Shown: positions 36,393-48,872, counted from the first letter of the stretch. The stretch: 62,790 bases of DNA from Rhizomucor pusillus (GCA_900175165.2 FWWN02000293.1:1-62790), one strand, 5' to 3'. Program-made: numbers and translations. Notes: generated by a model from the letters alone, not told the origin.

Positions 36393-37591
36393 ATGCAACT
36401 CACACGATCACAAATGACCCACTGGTGCCAGTGTATAATGCTCTTACTTATGCTTTGCGGAACAGTCGGCAGCGACGCCGCCGTAATCGTGCTCGTAAGT
36501 TTTAGTGAAACACAGCGATTCGTTGCATGTTTGAATCGTGTGAATTCTTGTTGACAATTTCCTTTCCCCTTATCCAACCAAAGGCTACCAACGAGACGTA
36601 TATTGATCGCATAGCGGCTTTCGGTCCGCGGCTGACGGACGAGGGTGTTGTCGGAAATCTGCTACCTCCAGCAGCGCTCGAAGACAGATATGGTTGCGAA
36701 ATTGTAACTCCTCCGTGCAACGACTGGATTGCATTGATCGAACGGGGCGAGTGCTCGTTCGTCGACAAGGTGCGAGCTATGCAACGGAGCGGCGCAAAGG
36801 CTGCCATAGTCGGAGATAAGCATTACAACGGCTGGATTACGATGTATGCACCAGGTAAATAGGGGGAAGAGGTTGTGTTGTGTGCATAGTCCACATCGTG
36901 TGATTTCCCTCTCACTCACCCTCACTCGCTCGCTCGCTTCAGGTGATACTTCAGACGTGCATATTCCGAGCGTCTTTGTAGCACAGCACCAGTACCAGGC
37001 GCTGTTGCAACTGTCTCGATCCTTTAGAGAACCTATGCAGATCAGGATGGTCAAGGACGATATGCTGACATGGTAAAGACTGTTGTCCAAAAAGGAAAAC
37101 TATTAAGGATGCACGTTTACGCATGAATTGTAGGCCGTTATTGGATATGCTACTTGTCGTCGTACTTTCACCTGCAGTTATGATGCTATTCATATACTTG
37201 ACCTGGAGACTGCGTCAACGACAACGACGTAAGAGCGAGCTGGCACCAACGGATTTTGTTACAAAATTGCCTGTGCGTAAATTTCGGAGGGAAAAGGATC
37301 ACCAAGAACAAGACGATGATCACACAGAGTGTGCCATATGCTTGGAAGATTACGTCGATGATGACACTTTGCGCACCTTACCGTGCCGGCACGAATTCCA
37401 CGCGTCCTGCGTAGATGCATGGCTCACTACACACAAAAAATTTGCAAGTATCGTGCAGAAGGATTTTCAATGCTTTCATATTATTAACTCAATGATCTAC
37501 AACACAGTGTCCTATTTGCAAGCATGATATTTGTCGCAAAGTCCCTGAAAGCTCCACTGAACGTACTCCTCTTTTAGGCACTCTTGTTTAA
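36393..37591 (+). CDS. PA-TM-RING-type E3 ubiquitin ligase
   Basis: Five exons (36393-36494, 36584-36854, 36943-37072, 37134-37443, 37508-37591) give 298 residues. In order they encode a signal peptide (IMLLLMLCGTVGSDA), a protease-associated domain (DWIALIERGECSFVDKVRAMQRSGAKAAIVGD), one membrane span (LLDMLLVVVLSPAVMMLFIYL, about residues 170-193) and a RING-H2 finger (CAICLEDY, CRHEFHASC, WL, CPIC; about 233-275). This is the RNF13/RNF167 layout, membrane-bound ligases of endosomes and vacuoles that ubiquitinate cargo. The last intron (37444-37507) starts GCAAGT. Read with that GC donor, the RING gains its final CPIC pair and the protein ends at TAA 37589. Without splicing the RING is truncated. 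It is convergent with the next gene. Confidence 0.88.
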
Positions 37592-37880
37592 GTCTAGTAT
37601 CCCACGTTTCTATACTCTTTGGCTGTTTTTGTAACCCCATTCTTCCTTCTATCCTTATATTCTCTCTCTGTCTCTCTTTTTTTACTCTTTCCTATTTACT
37701 CCCTTTTTATTTAGGCTGCATATACCTTTAGCATGATCCATAAAGGCGGCTTTCTGCATCATTCCATTTCAGATAATGTAAAAATCATAAAAACGTGATC
37801 GATTAATTTACTCGATGGAATGCAACAAGAAAACAATTATGAAAAAGGGAGACTGATGTGTAGGTTAAAGCGAACGACAG

Positions 37881-39398
37881 TTAATGATTGTCTGGAGTGG
37901 GAGAGCGATGGGGAAGTTCTGCCGTTGAAGGGCGTGACAAGTCGGGGGTGGATCCTCGGGGTAGGTCCACTGTAGAGCTTCGCATTCCCGTTAACGGTGG
38001 AGTGAAGGAGCCAGAGTTTCTGGAAGAAGGTGGTGCTGCAAAGGACGTACGCAATTTGGAAGTAGAAGAGTTTCTCCAGCTGATTGGTCTAGAAGTGCCC
38101 AGAGCGGCAGATTCCTGATAGTCAGGTGTCTGCAGGTACACCATGCTAGTGCGGCTGTCGTGACGACGCGGCGACGCTGCTGGAGGAGGAAGGCGCTGTG
38201 ACGTGTTCGGATCATCGAAAAAGGCGGCTGCGTTTACATCATCGTGTTCGAGCATCGCGTACTTTGCAAACTCTTCATTGTCGCCAAAGAATTTCCTGAT
38301 CTTTTCTCTTTCCTTCTTGGACTGGTATCGATGCAGCACCCACAACATTGCGAGAATCAAGAGTACAAATAAAAACACCGCAACACCTAGGACTGCCCAC
38401 AACCACGCAGGGATCGTGTGGAAAACATCCGGTCCGTTGATGCAACTGCCGGAATTGCTGCAATATTGAGAGATGCACTCGCGGTCTTGCTGGCATGGCG
38501 CTCCGTTGGCTTTTGACGGAATGCAGACCAATCCGTTCCGCTCGTCGCAGTATGTGCCGAGCGTGCAATTGTCACGGATAATTCGTTGCTGAACAGCGTA
38601 TCCTTCCGCGTCGTATGAGATATAGTCCGTTCTTTATCAACATCAAGTAAGGGGACAGGGGTGCGTTAGGGTCAGATTATTATTTTTTTCTTCTTGGCTG
38701 CCGATCGCCCTCTACTTACATATCTGCGCTGCAACGGCCACCCAATGGGGCGGCTTTAATGTAGCACGTCGAATTCAAGCAAATAGGATTTTGGCCGGCA
38801 CATTCATCATCCCTTTGCTGGGTAGCAACCTTTAGTAAACACTATCATCCCTCCCCTGCAGCAGAACACGCTCTACCTACAAGTTCACAGTGACCGCCCG
38901 TTGGGACAAGCGGTTTGCAGCCAGAGTTGTTATCAGGGCAATAAGAAGAGCTGTTGCATCGTTGCGGAAACGGATGAATTCGCGTATCCCAGCTGCAAAA
39001 AGAAAGAAAAACAAGAATAAAAAGAACCATATCAGCAAGGATATAATTCTAGGGATGACCCACTCCCATCCATCACACGTATCCACTCTCCATCTTACCC
39101 TTTCAAGTAATCGCTGTTTGAGCATCCTTTGTAGTTACAGGTGTTGGTTGTTGGATCACAAAAGAGATATACATTCTCGCACGAATCGAGGTACTGCCAG
39201 CTTTCTCTGTTGATAATATATGTTGTTTTTCCATTGTTAGTTTTGCCGTCGCAATATCAATCAAACGTGCGACATTTACGAGTAGTAAGGAAAAGGATCA
39301 CATTGTTCGCCGAATCGAAGAGCAAAGGTAGTACTCGAGAAAAATACTGATGCTAATACGAGGAGATTGGCTGTCACTGAATGCACGCGGCCGCCCAT
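37881..39398 (-). CDS. Cysteine-rich single-pass membrane protein, unknown function
   Basis: Five exons (39398-39280, 39206-39099, 38992-38881, 38817-38720, 38631-37881) give about 395 residues. The protein has a signal peptide (TANLLVLASVFFSSTTFA), about 190 luminal or extracellular residues with many Cys and short repeats of the type C-x5-C-x5-C...GG-x-C (YCPDNNSGCKPLV; ECAGQNPIC; CQQDRECISQYC), one membrane span (WAVLGVAVFLFVLLILAMLWV, about 216-240), a basic stop-transfer and a Ser/Pro-rich cytoplasmic tail. The Cys spacing resembles Dickkopf/EB-like modules, but no family can be named safely. The tail has many Ser-Pro and Thr-Pro sites, so phosphorylation is plausible. The acceptor of exon 4 is ambiguous: CAG gives QRDDEC, while an upstream AAG would add four residues. 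Confidence 0.75.
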
Positions 39399-40709
39399 CC
39401 CACTATTCTTTATATTCACAGGAAAATGTGTTGCAAAGGAAGAAATGGACAAGGAGGAGAGCGCAACAACAAATTTCGAAATGGAGCAAAAAAAGAAACC
39501 GATAGAGCACCCAAAAAAAGGTTCTTCCAACCTGGGTTAGGTAGGTTACACAAATTTTTGCAGACAAACCACGGAAATGCGGGTGCCATACAAGGTGTAA
39601 GAAAAAAAATGCATGCACTTACCGGATGATCTCGCTAAATTCCGAGAATTGTTTTTAAAAGAGGGAATACTACATAAATAGAAAGGATATAAATATACGG
39701 ACTCTTCTGTTATGCCTGCATAATCTGTGAGTGCGATGCAGCCGCGTATAGTACAGAACCAAAGATTCAAAAGTAGTATTACTAGGACGAGACCTTGAGT
39801 CCTCCTCGTTATCCGAGCAACAGGCAACTTTCTCGCGGCTTTCCATCATTTATTGACAACTTGCTAATGTAACACCAGCACCGATTACGCTGCACTTGAG
39901 CCTGTCAGCTAGCTAATCTTACGATAACGAAACCTACTATCGTCTGGTTACTAACGCCTCTACTACAAGCGTTGCTAATTCCATATTGCTTGAAGAACGG
40001 GTCTGTGCGGGAAAACGGCTTACCAACCGACGCGGAGACGCCACCGCCGCGTCGTGTTACTTTCATCCCGAAAACAATGACGACAATGCAGGCTTTTTCC
40101 CTCGTGCTTTGGCGTTGTTAAAAAGTTTGATATTTAGCAACAGCAAGATCTGCATGGGCTCATACTGTCAAACATCGGATACCCAAAGACGATGTATAAA
40201 TGGGCGCGTTCGAGTTTCGTGAGCTTTGTTGTAGCTCTTGCAAAAAGCGAGCTGCAACGTTGGTTTCCTTCAATGATCGTAACAGAGGCCAGTCTACAGC
40301 TGCCATAACCTTGTCATGGTCTGCGTGCAATCCTTGTCCGTCGACTGTGTGTCACTTGCAAACGATTGGCGAAAGTTGTCCGTTGTGAAAGTTACGTGCA
40401 AAGTCTTCCATAATAGCTGATATCCGGTTGTCATCCCGCTGTGTCGGATATTGATTGCTCGTAAAGATTGGGTAGATGAATAAGTGTACGAGTAAAAGAA
40501 AAGAAGACGAACAAGCAAGAAAATAAATTGACTCGATTTTTGTCTTCCAAAACGACGGTACACAAATATCGCTCTCCAAGCAGGCTTATATCACTAAATC
40601 ACTAAGCACAGTCTCTATTAAAAAAAACGAAGGAGCGCCCGAGCCAAGGATTAAGGATTAGGCATTGAATTCGTCTTTCTGCATTAAGCCTTTGTATTCC
40701 CGAAATTCG
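39399..40709. other. Intergenic, no supported gene
   Basis: A 93-codon minus frame at 39546-39827 starts with a signal-peptide-like hydrophobic stretch but then loses composition and overlaps the promoter of the cysteine-rich gene. I do not call it. Other short ORFs (39986-40222, 40294-40563) show no motif. Confidence 0.4.
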
Positions 40710-40745
40710 CTGCGTCTTTGCGCGAAGCGCATCGCCACGACGCAG
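40710..40745. other. Nested perfect hairpin upstream of the Helitron relic
   Basis: An outer stem CTGCGTC/GACGCAG encloses an inner stem TGCGC-GAA-GCGCA, giving a compact branched or cruciform structure. It lies about 0.8 kb upstream of the recognisable Helitron helicase coding remnant and may belong to that element. Function is unknown. Confidence 0.45.
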
Positions 40746-41542
40746 GAACGCCAACAGTAAATCAAGAATTTATTCCATCAAGTGGCGGTCCGGATAAACC
40801 GGAAACTCGATGGCGCTGTGCTTGCAGAAATACCTTACGTGGCAAGTTGTGGCAGCTGCCAAGGTTCCAGACGGGTGTGTATACAGTTAACATGGCAACC
40901 AACGTCTCTCGAGAACAAGCAATTTGCACATTTCTTTTTACGTCGAGTTTAATGAGGAGAATGTATTGAAAAACATGCGTAAGCTCGATGACCTGAATGA
41001 GCTCGAGATTTGTTACAACACCGACCCGCGGCAACCGGTTCTGGTCGCGAAACAGCGCATTCTGGGAGGTCCAGTAACTTGGCGCAAGTATATCTCAAAT
41101 GCTGCTCAGACAACCAACAAGGAAGAAAGCTTGAAAATTGGTAGCCATAGGAAATACACAGAGTGTTGGTCAGATTATTGACATCATTGCTCTACAGTGA
41201 CCAAGGCCCAAGTGAAACTATTTGTCGAGGAAGCGTTCCTCCCAGAGGACCCTGGCAACAGTATCCTTTTCGAGCAACAAGAGCTCGGAACTGGCGATAT
41301 CCATCAGGCGATCCAGCAGCACACCAACCTATTCAGCAAGAAATCGAAAATAAGCTTCACGAAATGGTGTTCCCCAAACCGACTGTCATTTCTACTTGCG
41401 AAGGATCACCGGGCAAACAGCGCGCGATTTAGAAAATTGTATGTCATGCGCCAAGAGTATCATGATTTGTTTGTTAATGTCAGGCATCTCTCGAAAAATC
41501 AACGCTTTGGCCATATTTCCAAGTACTCAAGTTGTCTAAAAC

Positions 41543-42440
41543 ATGTGCGCCCGGCAGCTCCGTAATCAACATGTCGACATTGTCAGTGTACAAAATTTCG
41601 CCGATTATCTATTACGTATTGGAATTGGCAATGAACAACCAATGGAGGGGACTACTGACTGGATAATTCTCCCACCTCAGTGGTGTCGTATAACAGACAA
41701 CAAAACCAACCTGCTGATATTCAGAATTTCGTTAGCTCAGTCAAACGATCAGTAATCCTTACACCGTTCAACAAGACTGTACTGCAAATTAACGAAAGGG
41801 CGACGGATACATTTCCAGGTCACGAGCGGACGTTTCTATCAACGGATAAATCTTCCCTGACGCAGATCGAGAAACCTATCCAGTCGAATACCTGAATTCT
41901 TTAAACCTTTCGAACATGCCACCTCATCGGCTGCACCTCAAACCAAATCAACCAATAATGACTATAGTCAATCTGTCGCCGGAGGAGGGCTTATGCAACG
42001 GTACTAGATTGCTATGTCGCCGGTTCACAAACAACTTGATCGAAGCAGAAATCATGACGGGACGTAATTCAGGTAAGGTCTCTAGGGTCTCTCTAATCGA
42101 TAGTGATTTCTTTCCCTGCTAACCTCATAACTTTCATATGTGTAGGTCGAATCGTCTACATACCGTGCATCACGATAAATTTATCAGGAACCGATGCGCT
42201 ACCATTCCAATTCTCCCGTCACCAGTTCCCTATTCGTCCGTCGTCGCAATGACGGCCAAACAACTTTACGTTGCACTTTCCAGGGCTACCTCACCTGATA
42301 ATATCACAGTCTTCTTCCCTACTTTTCAGCACGAAGACGAGACAGCTAATGTCATAGAGACCAATCTTCGTGCTAACGCCGAATATTCATCCATCAGATA
42401 CATTACACACAACATGGTCTTCAAGCAGATAATGCAATAA
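41543..42440 (+). pseudogene. Helitron RepHel helicase C-terminal remnant
   Basis: The remnant matches the PIF1-like helicase end of Helitron transposases. FADYLLRIGIGNEQP and WIILPPQW come first, then VILTPFNKTVLQINE with STDKSS. MPPHRLHLKPNQPIM and GLCNGTRLLCR follow, then LIEAEIMTGRNSG. A GT...AG intron (42073-42147) splices TGRNSG to GRIVYIPCI and PFQFSRHQFPIRP. After FPIRP the frame shifts, and the next block is AMTAKQLYVALSRATSPDNITVF. The usual motif INKSQGQT and the following strand are missing, so about 30 codons have been deleted. The upstream ORFs 40718-41565 are open in pieces but unrecognised. The Rep nuclease and motifs I-III of the helicase were not seen, so it is non-autonomous. 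Confidence 0.8.
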
Positions 42441-43186
42441 AAATAACTCATATTCTTTTCCCAAGTGCATAAAGTAACTTACTATATGGACTACCCTCCG
42501 CAAGAGCGGGTGTTCTGGAGGGGTAGACCCCCTTCCAAAAAAAGAAAAAAAGGGGTCTATTTTATATCTCTCACCAATGCTTCATGCGAGCGCCGTCGAC
42601 TTGCGGGTTATGAAGGCCAAGCGAGTTTATTCTACAGAGTCGGATCAGCCATGAGCTTTAGCGAATCAAGCGCAGCGAGCGAAGCGAAGCGTAAAGCATT
42701 GTTTTACAAATACGCACAAATTCCCTCGGCTGCAAAGTAGGATAGAGAACAAACGCCAATTTCATTGTTCATAGATACCAGAACCCGAGGAAACTGCCTA
42801 CTGCTTCATCCAATCCCTGATCGAAATTATATCACGTTGCAAAAAGGCAAACTTGCATATGCATTGTGAATCTTGTTTAACCAAACAAAGGAATAGATTT
42901 CGCCAACCTTTTCCCCTTTGGAGGGCAACGGAGGAAGGTTTACATTTTCGCCGGTTTATCTCCCTTTGATGACTTAAATTCCTGAATCTTATTTCCTGAC
43001 GTCGTCGAGTATATCGAGTCAGCAAATTCATTCTTTTCTTTTCTTTATGGCGCCGTTGCTATTCATTCAGGACTTCTGTTCGAGAAAGGCCCAGACATTG
43101 TTAAAGCAATGCTGTAAACGCTTGACACTTTTATTCCATGCCTCGATGGATTTGACACCAGACGATCGTTTATACAACAGACTCTA
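42441..43186. other. Intergenic after Helitron relic, hairpin-rich
   Basis: This stretch lies between the helicase remnant and the YHM2 3' end. Its first 260 nt hold the inverted repeats listed separately. A 91-codon plus frame (42465-42740) runs across these hairpins and is not coding-like. The remainder (42740-43186) shows nothing recognisable. Confidence 0.5.
42491..42697. other. Three consecutive hairpins downstream of the Helitron helicase
   Basis: CTACCCTCC (42491-42499) pairs with GGAGGGGTAG (42517-42526) with one bulge. AGACCCC (42525-42531) pairs perfectly with GGGGTCT (42552-42558). GCTTTA (42655-42660) pairs with TAAAGC (42692-42697) around a GCGAAGC-rich core. Helitrons end with a short 3' hairpin before CTRR, so one of these may be the element end, but no clear CTRR terminus was fixed. 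Confidence 0.4.
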
Positions 43187-44371
43187 CTAGTTTGTACCAA
43201 AGTACTCACGCATAGCATCACCCAGAGTGACCATGCATACAGTTTGCCACATGCCCAGACCGATGCGAGGCACAACACCTTTAAAGAATCCAGATGCTCC
43301 GTTATTCTTGTAGATCCACTTGGCAGCAGTGGCAATGGTCATTTTATCAGGGCGACCGGGTGTCTTGACTTGACTCTGCATCTCAATGCGAATAACTTCA
43401 ATCGGCTGATTCCAGCAGCTCAGAGCTCCGCCCACCATGGATGCAAGGACACGATCCACTGCCATAGGTTTGGCTGTGCTGTCGCCGTGTCTGAACTTTA
43501 CAATTGATTCCTGCGCCCAGCGAGAAATACCGAAACGGCTTGCCCAGTTGGTGCACTGTCTCAGGGCCACAGCATTTACGCCCTTGTTGATGCCACGGAA
43601 ACCTTCCTTTTTGAAAATATCGGAAGCAACTTTCAACGTGGATACCTTGGCGCCTGTTGTTATTTCAGTTACCGTAGCAACAAACAGGAGCAACAATTTT
43701 TGTTACCTGATTTGTGTCGCGTCACTTCAACGGTCTTCATGAATGTACAGAATCCCATGGTCGAATATGCTTGAGCAATACCGCCAGCCATGCCGCCGAT
43801 AAGACCCGCCTAAACGTTACAGCCGTGTGTTCAGCCAGAGAGATCCGATCATCGCATCATCCTATTTCCAACCCCTCCCACACAATTGCTGAGTTTCGTA
43901 CCACGAAAGGCGATGCTCCAGCTGCCCTGGAGCGAAACTCGAACTCGGAAGCAGTAAAAAGCAGAACAGCACCCTTGGTTGATGCTAGAACAATTCAAAG
44001 GTAAGTATCAGAAGTGTCAGTCTATTGAATATGCCTCGTGTATACCTTCGATCCATGCCCACGGAATGAGGCCTTGGTAGAAACCGAGCACACCGCCGCG
44101 CTGCCACACTGCAGACATCGCTGCAAAGATGGATTGCCCACGGTTCGCTGCCATTTGTGTTTTTAAGACCTCAAAGGGTTGGCCTAGCGTTGATACTTCA
44201 AATAGGTTCAAGGCTAGATAGAACAATATGCATTAGCTGACCCTTTCCTATTGGGTAACTCATATTCTTTCTGTTATACTGACTAGCTCCCAGCAAAAGA
44301 TTGTTCCATGACACTGGTTTACGCTGGATAGGTGCGTTTGGGTCTACAGGCTGGACGGTTGCAGGTGCCAT
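43187..44371 (-). CDS. YHM2: Mitochondrial citrate/oxoglutarate carrier
   Basis: Five exons (44371-44284, 44213-44046, 43984-43902, 43809-43707, 43653-43187) give 302 residues, normal for a mitochondrial carrier. The sequence follows yeast Yhm2 closely in pattern: [91 protein letters not shown] and [14 protein letters not shown]. Yhm2 exchanges citrate for oxoglutarate across the inner membrane, supporting cytosolic NADPH and lipid synthesis, and was first linked to mitochondrial DNA maintenance. The start at 44371 gives a short polar N-terminus like yeast; an in-frame upstream ATG (44551) exists but adds an unlike leader. RAT1 lies divergent, 849 nt away. Confidence 0.95.
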
Positions 44372-45220
44372 AGAGAGGGGTGGTTTTACAAAGAAAAGAA
44401 GGTGAGAAAGGAACCAATGTGAAGCTGCTGGGTTACGAACCCGGAAAATAGTCGTCGCAGAACTGCCTCCCACGTGAAGGTTGTCTGGGAGCGAGTCATC
44501 GTCAACATTATTACTACTACTGCCATCATCGCCGTCTCCTGTGATGGTCATCTTTTAGGCATTTAGCTGACTATATCCCTCCTGCTGCAACATTTAAAAT
44601 AATACTGTTCCTCCGTATATGCACTACATGCGATTGTTCGGATTGTTCAATAAAAGAGAGATTCGAAAAAGGCTCTTTTATCCTATTAACTGTATAGCCC
44701 ATATGCCCGATTGCTTTCTGAGAGGCATATTATAGATGCATTGTCCTCCAATCCCGACAGGCTCGTACGAATCGATTTATGCATCATAGATCGTCGCTCC
44801 TAGTTTATATCCCACGTCGAGTTTTTCATTCACTCAAATATCTAAGAGAAATGATGAAAGACAGTTGATATATTCTTGTTATCGACCTTGCTGGGATAAG
44901 GTAACTGTGCTTATCGTCATGTATTAAGGTATATAAACCGCCTGTTGTTTTTATGCATTAACGACGACGATGGTGCTATCCATATCATCTGCTTTCAGGC
45001 ATTCTTTCTATCCATAACTTTGTGCCGATTACGCTGCAAAAGATCTTGCAAAGTACTCGAGAACCGGATTGGGTCTACTAAGCAAGTCGTCGCAAAGCGA
45101 AAAAGGGAGCCAAGAAGCTAAACCGCGCTCTTTGATTTGCTGACGGATTAAAAATGGTCACAATGCAGCCAGCCATTTTTCGCAGAGCAACCCTTTCTTT
45201 CCTTTAAACGTTTTTTTCTC
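44372..45220. other. Divergent promoter region of YHM2 and RAT1
   Basis: 849 nt between two divergent genes. An in-frame 5' extension of YHM2 (to 44551) is open but not family-like. No RNA gene or repeat was recognised. Confidence 0.5.
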
Positions 45221-48200
45221 ATGGGTGTTCCAGCCTTTTTCAGGTAGATCCAGTCGTAGATCGCTTTGAATACTCAGATCTTGACCAAATCGCTGCTATA
45301 GATGGCTTGCGGATAAGTTTCCAAAGGTAGTTTCCCAAGTCGTGGAGGAACATCCCAAAGAGGTGAACGGCGTAGCCGTTCCAGTCGATACGACCAAGCC
45401 GAATCCTAACGGTGAAGAGTTCGACAATCTTTATCTCGACATGAACGGCATTATTCATCCATGCTGTCATCCTGAGAATAAGGTATATATTATCAAAAAA
45501 ATAGATGAATAGTATAAGAGAGACATAACCTGGTATACATAGCCCGCACCCGAAACAGAAGATGACATGATGATCGAAATCTTCAAATACATGGATCGCA
45601 TTGTTGACATGATCCGTCCCCGTCAACTCTTATACTTGGCGATCGGTAATAAGCGTGATCGAATCCTCGAAATTAAAATATGTGGGCTGACTGATGGATG
45701 ATGGATTAGATGGCGTGGCGCCTCGAGCTAAAATGAATCAGCAGCGATCCCGTCGATTCCGTGCTGCGCAACTCGCTCAAGCTGAACGTGAAGCAGAAGA
45801 AAAAGTGTTCAATGAATTAGCTGGTATGTGCAATGTCTCTTTCTTTTTGCCGCTGCTGACTTTGTTGCTCATATGTGGGTCAATTTCATCACTGTAGCCA
45901 TCGGACAGGAACATCAATTGTCAGAGAAAAAAGAGCATTTCGATTCCAATTGTATCACCCCAGGAACGCCTTTTATGGCTCACTTGGCTACATGCCTTCG
46001 CTATCACATTGCATATAAGCAGAATACTGATCCACTATGGAGAAATGTAAGTGGAACATGATCGGATTGAGCTCTAGAATATGTTACTTATCTGTCCCGT
46101 TGTTACAGCTTAAAGTTATCTTGTCCGACGCAACAGTGCCCGGAGAAGGTGAACACAAAATTATGGAGTATATTCGAGTACAGCGGTCTCGCCCACAGCA
46201 CAATCCGAATACTTCTCACGTTATCTATGGACTTGTACGGTTTGAAATGCTTGTATATACTGGCGACAGATATTTAACCATCTCCTGCTTTTTACTAGGA
46301 TGCTGATTTGATTATGCTTGCACTTGGTACCCATGAGCCTAACTTTAAAGTGCTCCGAGAAGACGTTTTTGCGGACGATAAGAAGCGCTGCAAGGCGTGC
46401 GGCAAACCCGGTCACTATGCAGATGACTGTATGCTGAATCGAAGACCAGGAGAACAAGTTGCAGAAGACAAGGGACCTTCCGAGCTGAAGCCATATGTCT
46501 TTCTACATGTCAACATTCTCCGCGAGTACCTAGAGCATGCACTAAAGTTCCATATACCCGGTGTCGAATGGGACTTGGAACGAGCTATCGATGATTGGGT
46601 GTTTATGTGCTTCTTCGTCGGTAACGATTTCTTGCCACACTTGCCATCATTGGAAATTCGTGAAGGTGCAATCAGTACTCTGAGCTTACTGTGGAAAAAA
46701 TGTATGCCAATGATGGGTGGATACATGACTAACAGCGGAGACGTAAGTGCTTGCACTGTTCCTTGTCGAGATATCTATTAATAGCCATAATTCTCTAGGT
46801 CGATCTCAGTAGAGTGCAAATACTCGTCACAGAGCTTGGTGCCATGGAGGACCAGATCTTTGCAGAGAGAAGAGAAAGTATGTCAAGTCGCAAATAACTT
46901 CTCGTTTTTTTATTAGGATTACTGATTTATCTTGCTGTTTCTAGAAGATGAAAGACGAAGTCGGAATGCAAAGAGACGAAAATTGGAGGATGCTGAACGG
47001 CAACAAAACGGCCAGCGATACAATGACATTAATGCGTCTGTTCCTCCAGTCGCTTCTACCTATCCGCTTCAAAGAAATGCATACCGCGGACCTCCTTTGC
47101 CAACACCTGCAGAAGCTGCTCAAAAGACCAGAGCAGCAAATTTGAGTGCAGCGGCAGCGTTGAGAGCAGAGCTCATGAAAGGATTTGAAGATACCGGCAG
47201 CAAAGAGCTTTCTGTCCCTGGTGATAAGCCCGAACGTGGCGTCAAGCGTAAAGCTGAAGAAGTTGAAGAAGAGGAAGAGGAAGATGACAGCATTGTTCCC
47301 GACGGACCAGATAACGCCGAAGATTTGGATCTTGAAGCAAGGGGCAAAGCTATTCTGGAGCGCGTCGCTGCTGACAAGAAGAAGGCACAAGATGCTGCTC
47401 GTGAGCGCGAGCCCGACGATGCCGTCCGGTATGTGGCAGTGAACTTTTGTGTGCAGATTCGTAGTATTCATTCTCGCTTTTATTACAGCTTGTGGGAGAG
47501 CGGCTGGAAAGAACGTTACTATCGGATCAAATTCGGACTGGAGCTTAGTGATCAAGAATCTATCCGACAGTAAGTTTGACAAATCCAGACCCGGAAGTTG
47601 ATGGAAGCATTGCTTACATTTTACATTTAGCATCGTCAAATCTTACGTCGAAGGCCTTGTTTGGGTATTCAAATATTACTATCAGGGATGTGCATCCTGG
47701 TCCTGGTACTATCCATACTACTACGCTCCTATGGCTTCAGATTTTATCAACATCGCTTCCTTTGACATCAAGTTTGAAAAAAGCGCGCCTCTCAGGCCCT
47801 TTGAGCAACTCATGGGTGTCCTTCCACCGGCAAGGTATGTAGAAACTATGTAGAACATACGCCTTTCCAAGATCATTGATCGTTGCGTTTCTAGTCGTCA
47901 ACATATTCCAGCTGCATTCCACTCTCTTATGGTGGATGAATTCTCGCCTATCCTCGATTTCTATCCCACCGATTTCGAAGTGGATATGGATGGCAAGAAA
48001 TGGGAGTGGCAAGGTAATGCCATTTATTTAGCGTGCACTTTTTGCTCCTAATATATATTTTTTGTATTGTAGGTGTCGTAAAGCTACCATTCATTGACAC
48101 AGATAGACTACTGAAAGCAATGAATGAAAAGTACGATCAGCTGACTGAGGAAGAGAAGATGCGGAATACCGTCGGTCCATCGATCCTCTTTGTCTCGCAA

Positions 48201-48872
48201 GGTCACAAACTTTACAACGCATTGAGCTCAGTCTATACCAGACGACCTGACGATGGATTGCTTGCTTTGGATGCCAAGCTCAGCAGCGGCATGACTGGCG
48301 AGCTAGACAGAGATCCCAACTGCATCCCTCAGACCACACTCTATAGCCCACTGCCTAACCATGATCTTCCTGATATCTCGAACGACAAGTCTATCAGTGC
48401 AGTCTACATACTTCCCCGGATACCGGAGAACTATGTTTTCTCTACCAAATTGCTCAGAGGACTGAAGGATTATGTTAACCAGCTCGGCTACGGTGATTTG
48501 CAGCACGCTACATTTGAAAATACTCGTGGCAACAACCGCAACATCAACCAACGAGATCGAGACTATCAGCGTCACGACTACCATCGCCAGCCAAGAAACG
48601 AATACAAACCCCATCACCGAAATAATGGCTACGGCGGCGGCTACGGTGGTGGTTACGGTGGCTACGGTAGCTATGGTGGCTATGGTAATGGCAGCTACGG
48701 CGGTGGTGGCTACGGCGGTGGCTATGGAGGCGGTTACGGCGGCGGTGGCTACGGAGGTTACGGAGGCTACGGAAACTACGGCGGTTACGGCGGCTATGGT
48801 AACTACAATGGAGGCTACAATGGCGGATATGGCTATGGAGGAGGACATGGATACTCCAGACGTGGCTACTAG
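45221..48872 (+). CDS. RAT1: Nuclear 5'-3' exoribonuclease Rat1/Xrn2
   Basis: Thirteen exons (45221-45243, 45302-45482, 45543-45645, 45710-45823, 45898-46046, 46109-46234, 46299-46742, 46799-46877, 46945-47428, 47489-47569, 47631-47834, 47895-48013, 48073-48872) join in frame to about 968 residues. The catalytic XRN domain begins [10 protein letters not shown] and has [45 protein letters not shown] and [23 protein letters not shown] zinc knuckle ([14 protein letters not shown], about 262-275) is typical of Rat1 rather than Xrn1. The second conserved half has [11 protein letters not shown] and [24 protein letters not shown]. The tail (about 888-965) is Gly/Tyr-rich. Rat1 degrades RNA in the nucleus, processes rRNA and snoRNA ends, and acts in Pol II torpedo termination. 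Confidence 0.97.

Noticed and set aside
39546..39827. 93-codon minus ORF with hydrophobic start
   Set aside because: Only the first 40 residues resemble a signal peptide; the rest is not protein-like and no splice continuation was convincing.
42465..42740. 91-codon ORF over the hairpin cluster
   Set aside because: Its composition is dictated by inverted repeats and an A-run; no protein-like features.
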